Part shown: piece by piece, positions 8,634-20,083 of the stretch
How positions within the stretch are numbered: the first letter of the stretch is position 1
How the letters are laid out: each line of letters opens with the position of its first letter
NCBI GenBank assembly: GCA_030525825.1
Contig: JAUNDZ010000015.1
Span: 1-48,974, forward strand
Length of the DNA stretch: 48,974 nt
From: Moraxella sp.
GTDB lineage: Bacteria > Pseudomonadota > Gammaproteobacteria > Pseudomonadales > Moraxellaceae
Direction of reading: 5' to 3'
Program-made: the position numbers and the translations under genes
The notes under the pieces: generated by a model
Seen by the model: the letters and a program-made list of their open reading frames with translations, nothing else
The model's database searches: none
What the model was told of the DNA's origin: nothing

Positions 8634-8695
8634 CATCTTGTAAAATAGTCGCAAGATGTCGCCAAAAGTGCTATTATGCCATACTCTTTTGGCGA
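8634..8695. other. Two adjacent inverted repeats in the ribA-dxs divergent spacer
   Basis: CATCTTG/CAAGATG (7 bp, 11-base gap) is followed one base later by TCGCCAAAAG/CTTTTGGCGA (10 bp, 17-base gap). No U-run follows, so they are not typical terminators. They could be operators or leader hairpins of the divergent genes. The rest of the spacer shows no gene and no recognisable FMN riboswitch. Confidence 0.4.
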
Positions 8696-8790
8696 TTGAA
8701 AAGATAATTAAAGCAGTTATGCCAAATTGTAGTCAAAATCACCCAAATCATAGACAATCCATTCACTTGATTATTGGAATATAGCCAGTC

Positions 8791-10869
8791 ATGCCACATT
8801 CGATGGACAGCCAGATGTTTAGCCCAAAATTATTTAATGACTTCCCCACCACTCGCCCCGCCACTCCTTTACTAGACAAAATCGGCTCGCCTGCTGATTT
8901 AAAGGCGTTGAGCCATGATGAGCTGTGTCAACTGACCGATGAGCTGCGTGAGTATTTGCTCTATTCGGTTGGGGTGTCTGGCGGACATTTTGGGGCAAAC
9001 TTAGGCGTGGTGGAGCTGACTGTCGCTCTGCACGCCATCTATGATACCCCCTATGACAAGCTCGTCTGGGATGTGGGTCATCAGGCGTACGCTCATAAGG
9101 TCTTGACAGGCAGACGAGACAAACTCACCTCCATCAGAAGTCGTGGCGGACTGACCGCCTTTCCCGAGCGAGGCGAGAGTGAGTACGATACCTTTGGCGT
9201 GGGGCATAGCTCAACTTCCATCTCGGCAGGACTGGGTATGAGCCTTGCCAGTCGCATTAAGGGCGAAAATCGCAAAGTCGTGGCGGTCATTGGCGATGGA
9301 GCGATGACAGGTGGTATGGCGTTTGAGGCGATGAATGATGTCGTTCAGCAAAACGCTGATTTGACAGTTGTTTTAAATGATAATGACATGTCCATCTCGG
9401 CGGCCATTGGCGGATTTAGTCGCCATTTGGCAAAACTGTGGCAACGAGGGCTTGCCTTTGACATTGATAAGTACGGCAATATCCTAATGACCAAGCGAGA
9501 GATTAGTGCCGATGACCGCCGTGTGCGTCATTATCTGCACATGGCAACCGATGCCAAAGAGACGCTTGAAAAAATCCCTGCCAAACTTGGCACAAACCTT
9601 GTTCAAAATATTGGCAATCTTTTGGGTAAAAACGCCCCGCCCATGCCCTTATCAGATAAGATTGCCGAGAAATTAAACGACCACATTTTCCCTGATAACC
9701 TGTTTAAAGCGATTGGCTTTACTTATCTCGGACCTTTTGACGGACATGATTTGCCAAAACTTCTACAAGTCTTTGAGCGAGCCAAACAGTTAAAAGGGGC
9801 GGTACTGATTCACGTCCACACGGTCAAGGGTAAGGGCTTTTTGCCTGCCGAGCATGACCCTATCAAATACCACGCCATCGGCAAACTGCCCAAAACTGCC
9901 CAAAAATCAGACAATGCCCCTGCCAATCCTGCCAAAAAATACTCCGATGTCTTTGGGCAGTGGCTCATGGATACTGCCCATGACCCAAGCATGGTCGCCA
10001 TCACGCCTGCGATGTGTGAAGGCTCTGGCATGGTTGAGTTTGCCAAGACTTATCCTGCCAAGTTTTTTGATGTGGCGATTGCCGAACAGCACGCCGTAAC
10101 TTTGGCGGCTGGCATGGCGACAGGTGGGCTAAAACCTGTGGTGGCGATTTATTCAACCTTTTTACAGCGAGGCTATGACCAGCTTATCCATGATGTCGCC
10201 TTACAAAACTTAGATGTTACCTTTGCCATCGACCGAGCGGGACTGGTGGGCGAGGACGGAGCGACTCATGCAGGCGTGTTTGATTTGGCGTACCTTCGCT
10301 GTGTGCCTAATGTGGTGATTGCCACGCCAAGCGATGAGCATGAATGCTATCATCTACTAAATGCTTGCTATGCTTATCAAGGCATTGCCGCCATTCGCTA
10401 TCCTAGGGGGACAGGCGTGGGGCGTGAGATTGTCAAAACTGATGATATATTTAAGATTGGTAAAGGGCAAATCGTCTTTGAAAACCTTGTGGAGAGCGAC
10501 AAACATTTGGTGCTGTTTAACTTTGGCACTCGTCTGGCAGAGGGCTTAAAGGCGGTAGAAAACCTAGAAAATGTGTCGGTAACGGTCTGCGATATGCGGT
10601 GGGTGAAGCCCTTGGATACTGATTTGATTGACACATTCACCAAAACCGCCACGCACATTGCCACGCTAGAAGAACATCAAATCATGGGCGGTGCTGGCTC
10701 GGCGGTGAGTGAGTATTTGGCAAGTTGTGGCGTGTGCCTGCCCATAAGACATCTGGGCATTGCCGACAAATTCATCGCTCATGGCTCTCATACCGAACAG
10801 CTTAATGAGTGTGGGCTTGATGAGCAGGGCATTTTGGCAAGTTTAATGACACTTGTGGGTGCGTCATGA
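8791..10869 (+). CDS. dxs: 1-Deoxy-D-xylulose-5-phosphate synthase
   Basis: Dxs condenses pyruvate and glyceraldehyde 3-phosphate with thiamine diphosphate, the entry step of the non-mevalonate isoprenoid pathway. ispD of the same pathway is also in the window. The thiamine-diphosphate motif GDGAMT begins at residue 168 and ends at N196DN. The catalytic glutamate is Glu432 in AEQHAV. Other landmarks are [18 protein letters not shown] and the transketolase-type C-terminal domain. At 692 residues it is about 70 longer than the E. coli enzyme, with extra sequence at the N-terminus and around residues 220-290. The start could also be the ATG four codons later. Confidence 0.95.
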   Translation: MPHSMDSQMFSPKLFNDFPTTRPATPLLDKIGSPADLKALSHDELCQLTDELREYLLYSVGVSGGHFGANLGVVELTVALHAIYDTPYDKLVWDVGHQAYAHKVLTGRRDKLTSIRSRGGLTAFPERGESEYDTFGVGHSSTSISAGLGMSLASRIKGENRKVVAVIGDGAMTGGMAFEAMNDVVQQNADLTVVLNDNDMSISAAIGGFSRHLAKLWQRGLAFDIDKYGNILMTKREISADDRRVRHYLHMATDAKETLEKIPAKLGTNLVQNIGNLLGKNAPPMPLSDKIAEKLNDHIFPDNLFKAIGFTYLGPFDGHDLPKLLQVFERAKQLKGAVLIHVHTVKGKGFLPAEHDPIKYHAIGKLPKTAQKSDNAPANPAKKYSDVFGQWLMDTAHDPSMVAITPAMCEGSGMVEFAKTYPAKFFDVAIAEQHAVTLAAGMATGGLKPVVAIYSTFLQRGYDQLIHDVALQNLDVTFAIDRAGLVGEDGATHAGVFDLAYLRCVPNVVIATPSDEHECYHLLNACYAYQGIAAIRYPRGTGVGREIVKTDDIFKIGKGQIVFENLVESDKHLVLFNFGTRLAEGLKAVENLENVSVTVCDMRWVKPLDTDLIDTFTKTATHIATLEEHQIMGGAGSAVSEYLASCGVCLPIRHLGIADKFIAHGSHTEQLNECGLDEQGILASLMTLVGAS

Positions 10870-11705
10870 CAAAAATCATCGCCCACACCTTCTTAAGCGT
10901 CATCATGCTGACACAAGTGGCTTTTGCCAGTAACTTTGATGGCTTTGATGTCAAAAAGCATTTGGTGTGGAGTTATTTTGGTGGCTTGGCAAAGTTTATG
11001 GTGCTAACATCTGATGACACCATCGGTCAAGAATTTGTTGGTAAAGTCGGTTTTATCAATGAACAAGGCAAGGTGGTCATACCGCCAATTTATGATGACG
11101 CTCATACCTTTGAATATGCAAATATGGGGGCGGTTCGTCAAGGCAATCACTGGGGATTTGTTGATAACACAGGAAAAGTACTCATTGATTTTGAGTATGA
11201 TTATGTTTGGACATTTACAGAAGGATTGGTGGCTGTTAATAAAAATGGCAAGTGGGGATATATTGACAAAACAGGCAACATTGTGATTGATATTGGTTAT
11301 GATGAAGTACAAGATTTTAGTGAAGGCTTGGCAAATGTTCGTAAAGACAACCGATGGTATGTGATTGATAAATCAGGAAATGTTGTATTAAATACGGATT
11401 ATGATAAGATAAAATCATTTTATCATGGGCTAGCAGGCGTGAGTAAAGATGGCAAGTGGGGGTTTATGGATAAGACAGGCACGCTGATTATTCCCCTAAT
11501 ATATCAAGAGGTGAGGGTTTTTAAAAATGGCTTGGCAGGGGTGAAAGTCAATCATCAATGGGGCTATATTGATACCACCAATCAAATGATTATTCCGCCA
11601 ATTTATGACGATGTATCCAATTTTCATGATGATGGCATTGCTTGGGTTACATTAAATGATGAGTATTTTGGCATTGATAAACTTGGTCGGCGTATTGATG
11701 ATTAA
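10866..11705 (+). CDS. Exported WG-repeat protein
   Basis: The start overlaps the dxs stop by four bases (ATGA), so translation is likely coupled. Residues 1-21 form a signal peptide ending AFA, so the mature protein should be periplasmic or surface-located. The remainder is a run of about six WG-type repeats with the pattern W-G-[FY]-[IV]-[DN]-x-x-G-x-[VI]-[VL]-I-x-x-x-Y-[DE]. Examples are [36 protein letters not shown] and [20 protein letters not shown] repeats form beta-rich repeat domains of no settled function. Base composition is lower in GC than the neighbouring dxs, which may point to acquisition. Confidence 0.85.
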   Translation: MTKIIAHTFLSVIMLTQVAFASNFDGFDVKKHLVWSYFGGLAKFMVLTSDDTIGQEFVGKVGFINEQGKVVIPPIYDDAHTFEYANMGAVRQGNHWGFVDNTGKVLIDFEYDYVWTFTEGLVAVNKNGKWGYIDKTGNIVIDIGYDEVQDFSEGLANVRKDNRWYVIDKSGNVVLNTDYDKIKSFYHGLAGVSKDGKWGFMDKTGTLIIPLIYQEVRVFKNGLAGVKVNHQWGYIDTTNQMIIPPIYDDVSNFHDDGIAWVTLNDEYFGIDKLGRRIDD

Positions 11706-11784
11706 CAATCAATGGCAAAACTTAAGGCTTGATTATTAGGCAATGTGATGATAAATTTTGGTCGCAATTTTGCCCATTTTCATT

Positions 11785-11818
11785 TATAATAACGCTCTTT
11801 TGTGTGATGAACACAAAA
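11785..11818 (+). promoter_or_regulatory. Putative suhB -10 (TATAAT) and leader hairpin
   Basis: A consensus TATAAT at 11785-11790 is followed by TTTTGTGT/ACACAAAA (8 bp, 5-base loop) at 11798-11818, 44 bases before the suhB ATG. I see no good -35 at standard spacing. Confidence 0.4.
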
Positions 11819-11862
11819 ACACTCTTTAACTCATCAAACTCATTAAATTTGCAAGGTGTATT

Positions 11863-12696
11863 ATGGAACCTATGGTGGTGATTGCTGCCCAAGTGGCAAA
11901 AAAAGTCGGTCATGAAATTTTGCGTGCACATGAAAATCGCCATCGTGTCGATTTAGCGGTGGAGTCCAAAGGCTTGGACGGATTGGTAACCAAAATCGAC
12001 CGCTATGCCGAAGAGCTGACCATTTCTTTATTAAAAGAAAGCTACCCAAATCATTCTTTTTTGGGCGAAGAATTTGGACTGCAAGAAGGCAAGGGCAGCG
12101 ACGCAGATTGGTGCTGGGTGATTGACCCATTAGATGGCACGCATAACTTCGTGCATGGCGTACCGCATTTTTGTGTGTCCATCGCTGTCCAAAAAAACGG
12201 CATCACTGAGCATGGCATCATCTATGACCCTGTGCGTGATGAGCTGTTCACCGCTTCTCGTGGTCGTGGAGCTCGTCTAAACCAACGCCGCATCATGGTC
12301 TCAGATAGAAAGACCATCGCAGGCGGACTGTTCACCACAGGTCATCCTTATGAGCGTATGGTTGGCGAAAAGCGAGCCAGCTTTGCTCGTCAGCACTTTG
12401 CCAGCCTACAAGCGGTGTGCGAAAACGGTGGTCAGGTTCGCCGTCTGGGTTCAGCAGCACTTGACCTATGCTATGTGGCGGCAGGTCGCTTTGATGGCTA
12501 TTTTGAGATGTCATTGAAGCCTTGGGATGTGGCGGCAGGCGAGCTGATTGTAACAGAAGCTCGTGGTGTGGTGGTGGACCATCACGGAGCGAACCAATCG
12601 ATGAAAACAGGTTCGGTATTTGCTTGTAATGTTAAACTATTAAAGCCGCTCATGCAGCTTGTTATCCCAACTTGGGAAAATGCCCTGATTCACTGA
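11863..12696 (+). CDS. suhB: Inositol-1-monophosphatase family protein
   Basis: This is a magnesium-dependent phosphatase of the SuhB/IMPase family. In E. coli SuhB also joins the rRNA antitermination complex. Metal-binding residues are visible in order: Glu69-Glu70 in FLGEEFG, Asp88 and Asp91 in WVIDPLDGTHNF, and Asp222 in WDVAAGELIVTEA. The 277-residue length matches SuhB. The ATG follows AAGGTGTATT. It stands alone, ending in its own terminator. Annotating it as suhB rather than a related phosphatase such as CysQ rests on motif spacing and is likely but not proven. Confidence 0.92.
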   Translation: MEPMVVIAAQVAKKVGHEILRAHENRHRVDLAVESKGLDGLVTKIDRYAEELTISLLKESYPNHSFLGEEFGLQEGKGSDADWCWVIDPLDGTHNFVHGVPHFCVSIAVQKNGITEHGIIYDPVRDELFTASRGRGARLNQRRIMVSDRKTIAGGLFTTGHPYERMVGEKRASFARQHFASLQAVCENGGQVRRLGSAALDLCYVAAGRFDGYFEMSLKPWDVAAGELIVTEARGVVVDHHGANQSMKTGSVFACNVKLLKPLMQLVIPTWENALIH

Positions 12697-12721
12697 TTTG
12701 ATTTGCTGATTGATGAATGAA

Positions 12722-12745
12722 GCCGTCCTTTGGGGCGGTTTTTTA
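12722..12745 (+). terminator. Terminator after suhB
   Basis: CCGTCC pairs with GGGCGG (one G-U) across a short loop and is followed by six T residues. Confidence 0.75.
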
Positions 12746-12791
12746 TTGTCAAGCATGTGAGTGGTCGGATATTTGAAAATAGGAAACATCT

Positions 12792-12856
12792 GTTTACATT
12801 TTAAAGGGGTATTTGGCAAAAATTAACTAGGTACAAATGTAAACTTAGGTTATACT
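12792..12856 (+). promoter_or_regulatory. Promoter region with widely spaced perfect inverted repeat
   Basis: GTTTACATTT (12792-12801) and AAATGTAAAC (12835-12844) form a perfect 10-bp inverted repeat 33 bases apart. The second arm ends six bases before TATACT (12851-12856), a good -10 for the small gene at 12910. No clear -35 is present, so an activator or a looping repressor is plausible. Confidence 0.45.
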
Positions 12857-12909
12857 GTGTGCATACAGTCAATCGCCACTTGTCCAAGACAATAGCAAAG
12901 GATACTCAT

Positions 12910-13053
12910 ATGAATGCTTGCACACAAAAACCTTTAGAGATGACCATCATTATAAAAGACAAAGAGCTGACCGTTACCAGCGAGATGATTAAAGCAGTGC
13001 TTGCTAAACTGTCGCAAGGCAATCAAAATCAAGCCTTACCTTTGTCTGCCTAA
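12910..13053 (+). CDS. Small protein of 47 residues, unknown function
   Basis: The ATG follows AAAGGATACTCAT, a strong ribosome-binding site. The gene has a candidate promoter upstream and a clear terminator downstream, so it is a complete small transcription unit. The product has an N-terminal cysteine (MNAC), a beta-like MTIIIKDKEL segment, an amphipathic helix (SEMIKAVLAKL) and a polar tail. There is no membrane segment or signal peptide. I do not recognise the family. An upstream in-frame ATG at 12859 would add 17 residues but has no ribosome-binding site and lies too close to the -10. Confidence 0.65.
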   Translation: MNACTQKPLEMTIIIKDKELTVTSEMIKAVLAKLSQGNQNQALPLSA

Positions 13054-13117
13054 GACCGATTGTCAAAAGATGGATTGTACACCATCAATAAAATCGCTGT
13101 GATGATAATGTGATGGT

Positions 13118-13148
13118 AAAAAACCAAGTCGAATGGCTTGGTTTTTTT
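13118..13148. terminator. Bidirectional terminator between the small gene and the acyltransferase
   Basis: AAAAAACCAAG pairs with CTTGGTTTTTT around an 8-base loop. A and T tracts on both sides allow termination in both directions. Confidence 0.85.
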
Positions 13149-13168
13149 GTATCTGATATGGGGGTTGG

Positions 13169-14530
13169 CTATGGCTGGATGCTTTGTTCATACGCTGATA
13201 GGTGCTGCTCTATCAGACTGGGCAGCTGCTTGATATCAGGCAGGGCGGTACGACACGCAGTAATGCCAAAATCCAGCGTGTCTTGATGATTGGTGAGTGT
13301 GATATTAAGTGCTTGTCCATCAAACAGCACCGACGCAGGAAAGATACCCGTAAGTTTTGCCCCATTAAGATACAGCGGCATATTTCTGCTTGGCACATTG
13401 GAGATGATGAGATTAAACGCCTGCTTGGTCGGATAAAGCCCTGTGGCAAGATTGATGCCTGCCCAGCCATAGTTTAAGGCACTGTAATTGATGATTTGTG
13501 CTTGATTCATGCGAAAAAAGCGTCGCTTGCCTTGATTGATGCTGTGTGTGATGGTGTGCAAGCGAGCGATGAGGTCTGGCTCGTGCGTGGCAAGATTGGT
13601 CAATAAAAACGACAGCTGATTACCCAGACTGCTGTCATCTTGTCGCAGACTGATGGGTACAAAGGCAATCAGCGGCTCATCTGGTAGGGCGTTTTGTTGG
13701 CTAAGATAATCTTGCAATGCCCCAGCACACACTGCCAAAATCACATCGTTGGTCGTTACCGAATGATGCTTTGCTACCGCCAAGAATCGATGCTTGTCGA
13801 ATGACTGAGCCATCAAGGTGCGTTCGTGGCTGATGCGTTGGTTGAGTATTGACGATGGTGCATCAAAGGTGCTGATGATGTGTGGGCGGCGGCGATGTCT
13901 GATGTCTCGTACAATCTCACGCATGACAGGTCTGATGGTGCCAAGCTGCTCTTTGATGATGTGCGTGATGGGCTTATGAATGGGGAGTGCAACATCGATT
14001 TGGCTGCGGTATTTGGTGGACAGCGACCAAAATGGCAGTTTAAAAGGTTCATTAGGCGAATCAGCCAGCGAGTGTTCTAGCAGTCGCATGGCGGCGATGC
14101 CATCTGCCATGGCGTGGTGGACTTTTAGATAGATGGCGAATCGCTTGGGGCTATCGGCAGATTGTGCGGACAGCCCATCGATGAGATGTAGCTGCCACAG
14201 CGGACGACTGCGGTCTAGCTTGATGCTGTGCTGGTGTGAGATGTACGCCATCAGTTCGTCATCACTGCCTGTACTTAGCGTGTGGTGTCGAAAATGATGA
14301 TTGATGTCAAATGTCTTGTCTGTATCCCAAAAGATGCCGTTTTTTAATACTTGATTGAATGGAAAGCTGGGTGCGGATTTGCCACTTTTGATTTGAGTGA
14401 TTAACTTGCGGATAAAATTGCCATCATCAGATTTTGGCAGCTCAAACAAGCACAGCCCTGCGACATGCATGGGTTGTTTTTTGGATTCTAATAATAAAAA
14501 CAATAAATCAACAGCGGATAAAGGGCGCAC
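13169..14530 (-). CDS. Wax ester synthase / acyl-CoA:diacylglycerol acyltransferase
   Basis: The WS/DGAT family esterifies acyl-CoA to fatty alcohols or diacylglycerol, making storage wax esters and triacylglycerol. The active-site motif HHxxxDG is intact: His138-His139-Ala-Met-Ala-Asp143-Gly144. The PLW motif (residues 110-112) and the C-terminal NLIISNVPSR and TNHQDTLDFG segments agree. The 453-residue length matches Acinetobacter AtfA, the best-studied member. The start is GTG with GGGA upstream. The gene ends at a shared terminator with the convergent small gene and is otherwise monocistronic. Whether it favours alcohols or diacylglycerol cannot be read from the sequence. Confidence 0.93.
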   Translation of the reverse strand: MRPLSAVDLLFLLLESKKQPMHVAGLCLFELPKSDDGNFIRKLITQIKSGKSAPSFPFNQVLKNGIFWDTDKTFDINHHFRHHTLSTGSDDELMAYISHQHSIKLDRSRPLWQLHLIDGLSAQSADSPKRFAIYLKVHHAMADGIAAMRLLEHSLADSPNEPFKLPFWSLSTKYRSQIDVALPIHKPITHIIKEQLGTIRPVMREIVRDIRHRRRPHIISTFDAPSSILNQRISHERTLMAQSFDKHRFLAVAKHHSVTTNDVILAVCAGALQDYLSQQNALPDEPLIAFVPISLRQDDSSLGNQLSFLLTNLATHEPDLIARLHTITHSINQGKRRFFRMNQAQIINYSALNYGWAGINLATGLYPTKQAFNLIISNVPSRNMPLYLNGAKLTGIFPASVLFDGQALNITLTNHQDTLDFGITACRTALPDIKQLPSLIEQHLSAYEQSIQP

Positions 14531-14577
14531 ACAGATTCCCTAGGTTAATACAGTCCAATAATAATGGTTCATCAAAT

Positions 14578-14614
14578 ACACCACTAATCAGATCAATGGC
14601 TTGATTGGTGGTGT
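14578..14614 (-). terminator. Hairpin after thiG, possible terminator
   Basis: On the minus strand ACACCACCAATCA pairs with TGATTAGTGGTGT (12 of 13 positions, 11-base loop). Only a weak T-run (ATTTG) follows, so termination efficiency is uncertain. Confidence 0.5.
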
Positions 14615-14626
14615 TAAAGGATTTGG

Positions 14627-15436
14627 TTACTGAAAGAAATAGCCTGTCTGTGGCGAGCTTGCCACCGCCATTTTGCGAGCAGGCATACGACCTGCCAAGA
14701 AAGCCTGACGACCTGCATTGATGGCATTTTTCATGGCGTGTGCCATCATGACGGGGTTTTGGGCGTGGGCGATGGCAGAGTTCATCAGCACACCATCACA
14801 GCCAAGCTCCATGGCGATGGCGGCATCAGACGCTGTACCCACCCCTGCATCGACCAAGATTGGTACATTGGCGTTTTCGATGATGAGACTGAGCGTGTGG
14901 CGGTTTAATAGTCCTAGACCAGAGCCGATTAAGCTGCCAAGCGGCATCACCGCCACACAGCCCATATTTTCAAGCTCTTTGGCGATGATGGGGTCGTCTG
15001 ATGTATAGACCATCACATCAAAGCCGTCATCAATCAGCACACGAGCTGCTTTTAGGGTCTCGGTAACATTTGGATAGAGGGTTTTCTCATCGCCCAGAAC
15101 TTCTAGCTTGACCAGATTATGCCCATCAAGTAGCTCACGAGCAAGCTGACAGGTGCGAATGGCACTATCGGCGTCAAAACAGCCTGCGGTATTGGGCAAG
15201 ATGGTGTAGTCTTTTGGCGAGATGACATCCAGTAGGTTTGGCTCGCCTTTGTTTTGACCGATGTTGGTGCGGCGAATGGCAACCGTAACAATCTGACTGC
15301 CACTGGCTTTGATGGCGTCGCCTGTCTCGATCAAATCTTTATATTTGCCTGTACCCACCAGTAGGCGTGATGAAAAAGTGCGTGAACCAATGTGAAAGAC
15401 ATCATCAGCCAAAGGATTTTGGATAATTTCGCTCAT
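14627..15436 (-). CDS. thiG: Thiazole synthase
   Basis: ThiG forms the thiazole phosphate of thiamine from deoxyxylulose 5-phosphate (the Dxs product), a glycine-derived imine and sulfur carried by ThiS. The TIM-barrel landmarks are present: [18 protein letters not shown], the Schiff-base lysine in [33 protein letters not shown] and [10 protein letters not shown]. The length of 269 residues is usual. thiS, commonly next to thiG, is not here: the 5' side has only a short spacer and tRNA genes. Sulfur carrier and thiF-type genes must be elsewhere. Confidence 0.96.
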   Translation of the reverse strand: MSEIIQNPLADDVFHIGSRTFSSRLLVGTGKYKDLIETGDAIKASGSQIVTVAIRRTNIGQNKGEPNLLDVISPKDYTILPNTAGCFDADSAIRTCQLARELLDGHNLVKLEVLGDEKTLYPNVTETLKAARVLIDDGFDVMVYTSDDPIIAKELENMGCVAVMPLGSLIGSGLGLLNRHTLSLIIENANVPILVDAGVGTASDAAIAMELGCDGVLMNSAIAHAQNPVMMAHAMKNAINAGRQAFLAGRMPARKMAVASSPQTGYFFQ

Positions 15437-15460
15437 ACTAAACTCTATATTTGTTCTAAA

Positions 15461-15485
15461 AAATTTGCATTAGTATAGCAAATTT
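15461..15485 (-). promoter_or_regulatory. Putative thiG -10 flanked by an inverted repeat
   Basis: On the minus strand AAATTTGC and GCAAATTT flank a TATACT hexamer. The palindrome brackets a probable -10 about 36 bases before the thiG start, which suits a repressor site. No TPP riboswitch pattern was recognised. Confidence 0.4.
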
Positions 15486-15604
15486 CCAGATATTTTTTTG
15501 AAAAAATACCAAATTTATGCTGATTTTATTGTAGGTGTTTTATGATTGTTGAGATTGTTTGGGTGTGGGTGAGTGGGGTGATGAATAAAACCATAAAAAA
15601 AGAC

Positions 15605-15637
15605 AAATAAAAAACCTGCCACAGTAGGGCAGGTTTT
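15605..15637 (-). terminator. Terminator of the tRNA operon
   Basis: AAAACCTGCC pairs with GGCAGGTTTT (10 bp, 7-base loop) and on the minus strand is followed by a T-run. Confidence 0.88.
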
Positions 15638-15643
15638 AAAATA

Positions 15644-15720
15644 TGGGGTGAGTAATGGGACTTGAACCCACGACAACCGGAATCACAATCCGGGGCTCTA
15701 CCAACTGAGCTATACCCACC
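15644..15720 (-). tRNA. tRNA-His (GTG anticodon)
   Basis: The minus strand gives a 77-base cloverleaf starting GGTGGGTATAGCTCAG with the extra 5' G (G-1) specific to tRNA-His. The anticodon arm contains GGATTGTGATTCC, the T-loop is GTTCAAG, and CCA is encoded. It is the last gene of a Pro-Arg-His operon. Confidence 0.97.
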
Positions 15721-15745
15721 ATAACTTAAATAAAAATCAGGCAAA

Positions 15746-15822
15746 TGGCGCGCCTGGCAGGATTCGAACCTGCGACCACCTGCTTAGAAGGCAGATGCTC
15801 TATCCAACTGAGCTACAGGCGC
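15746..15822 (-). tRNA. tRNA-Arg (TCT anticodon)
   Basis: The 77-base minus-strand cloverleaf begins GCGCCTGTAGCTCAGTTGG. Its anticodon stem-loop CTGCCTTCTAAGCAG carries TCT, and it ends with an encoded CCA. It reads AGA codons and is the middle gene of the three-tRNA operon. Confidence 0.97.
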
Positions 15823-15882
15823 TCTAGTGGTATTGTTAGGTTGGTACTAACAAAAAAAGCCTAAAAGGCTCTTTTAAAAAAT

Positions 15883-15959
<77 letters not shown>

Positions 15960-16013
15960 ATTTTTTTTAACTTAGCAGACTTTCTATCGTTGTCTGACGT
16001 CGTTGTGGTGCGT

Positions 16014-16042
16014 ATGATACAGCCAAGCGACCCATGTGTCAA
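16014..16042 (-). promoter_or_regulatory. Promoter of the Pro-Arg-His tRNA operon
   Basis: On the minus strand TTGACA (16037-16042) and TATCAT (16014-16019) are separated by exactly 17 bases. The bases after the -10 are GC-rich (CGCACCAC), like the discriminators of stringently controlled stable-RNA promoters. Confidence 0.8.
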
Positions 16043-16119
16043 TTAAAATTTTTAAAAAAGTGATAAAAAATTTATAAATATATGATTTATAATAAATTTT
16101 TTATACATGATTTTATTAT

Positions 16120-16434
16120 TTACTCATCGCTCTCTGTGATGATATTCATGCCGTGTGCGATTGCACCCCGAGTGCCACCGATAAGATGGATGATGTTGCG
16201 TGATGGATACAGCTCATCAAGATAAGCACAGGTACGAGCCGCCTTAGTGCCACCGCCGCACAGCACATAGATGTCTGCTATGGTGTCGTCAGGCAAGTGT
16301 TCTGATAGCGTGTCTATCGGTGCGTTCTTGGCGTGTTCGATATGACCAAGACGATAGCTTTGGGTGTCTCGTACATCTAAGATGAGTTTGTCCGCACTGG
16401 GGATAAATTGCTCGATGGGCAGCTCTTTAATCAT
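16120..16434 (-). CDS. Single-domain rhodanese-like protein
   Basis: At 104 residues this is one rhodanese domain with no signal peptide, so it is cytoplasmic. It shows the LILDVRDTQSYRLGHIEHAKNAP entry pattern and an active-site loop beginning at the cysteine of VLCGGGTKAA. The loop would carry a persulfide in sulfur transfer. Single-domain forms such as GlpE or PspE have this size. The loop sequence gives no clear substrate. The ATG follows AGGACAAATC, a good ribosome-binding site. The gene stands alone. Confidence 0.85.
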   Translation of the reverse strand: MIKELPIEQFIPSADKLILDVRDTQSYRLGHIEHAKNAPIDTLSEHLPDDTIADIYVLCGGGTKAARTCAYLDELYPSRNIIHLIGGTRGAIAHGMNIITESDE

Positions 16435-16569
16435 GATTTGTCCTGTTTTAGATATAAAAAATCAACAAAACCACCAAAATTCATGTAAGATACATGATGG
16501 GCGGTCAAGGTGGGCAAAAATACTACACCTAAGACGCTCACTTTATCACAACCATCAAGCGACGACAAG

Positions 16570-17151
16570 ATGACCGACATGACAACAACAAAAACACGCT
16601 GCGACTGGTGCGGACAAGACCCGCTCTATCAAGCCTATCACGACAACGAATGGGGTGTGGTGTGTCGTGATGATGAGCGGCTTTTTGCCATGCTGTGCTT
16701 AGAAGGGATGCAGGCGGGGCTGAGCTGGATTACGATTTTAAAAAAGCGGGCGGCTTATTATGACGCATTTGATGGGTTTGATGCGTCCAAAATCGCCCAA
16801 TATGATGATAAAAAAGTCGATGAGCTGATGAATAATGACGGCATCATCCGCCATCGTTTAAAGATACAGGCTATTATTGCTAATGCTCAAGCCTACCTAA
16901 AAATCAAAGAAAACGGCTCGTTTAGCGACCATGTGTGGGGCATTGTGGCACAACATCAAGACAAAACGCCGCTCATCAATCAGCCAAAAACCACCGCAGA
17001 CATTCCAGCAAAGACTGCAGCCAGCATTGCCTTATCAAAGCAGCTAAAAAAAGACGGTTTTAAATTCGTCGGTCCGACGATTTGTTATGCGTACATGCAG
17101 GCGTGTGGCATGGTGAATGACCATGTGGTAGATTGTGATTTTAAACATTAG
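16570..17151 (+). CDS. tag: DNA-3-methyladenine glycosylase I
   Basis: Tag removes 3-methyladenine from alkylated DNA, starting base-excision repair. The zinc-snap residues are present: Cys11 and His24 near the N-terminus (RCDWCG and YHDNEWG), and the His and Cys of NDHVVDC near the end. LEGMQAGLSWITILKKR and GFKFVGPTICYAYMQACG are strong family segments. The 193-residue length is normal. The frame is open back to 16510, but the first 20 residues are unlike the family; I take the ATG of MTDMTTTKTRC, and the ATG three codons later is also possible. Confidence 0.94.
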   Translation: MTDMTTTKTRCDWCGQDPLYQAYHDNEWGVVCRDDERLFAMLCLEGMQAGLSWITILKKRAAYYDAFDGFDASKIAQYDDKKVDELMNNDGIIRHRLKIQAIIANAQAYLKIKENGSFSDHVWGIVAQHQDKTPLINQPKTTADIPAKTAASIALSKQLKKDGFKFVGPTICYAYMQACGMVNDHVVDCDFKH

Positions 17152-17204
17152 CCAGATTGGTATTCATGCGGCGATTTATGCAATCAAAACGATTAAGGAT
17201 AAGT

Positions 17205-19960
<2,756 letters not shown>

Positions 19961-19967
19961 ACCATCA

Positions 19968-19996
19968 AGCATGTCAATGAATTGGCATGCTTTTTC
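19968..19996 (+). terminator. Terminator after pyrG
   Basis: AGCATGTCAA pairs with TTGGCATGCT (10 bp with one G-U, 4-base loop), followed by TTTTT. Confidence 0.8.
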
Positions 19997-20083
19997 ATCC
20001 GTGGCGATATTTTAATAAGTTGATAAAATGGCACCGATGAGCGGTTCGTCATTGAAAATTACGCAAACAAAAGGATAGAAGTC

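Noticed and set aside
8533-8790. FMN or TPP riboswitch upstream of ribA or dxs
   Set aside because: The conserved core segments of either aptamer could not be found by eye; only simple hairpins are present.
15526-15744. Minus-strand 72-residue frame with the phrase SSVGRAPDCDSGCRGFKSHY
   Set aside because: It is the translation of the tRNA-His gene and flank; this phrase is a well-known false protein from tRNA sequence.
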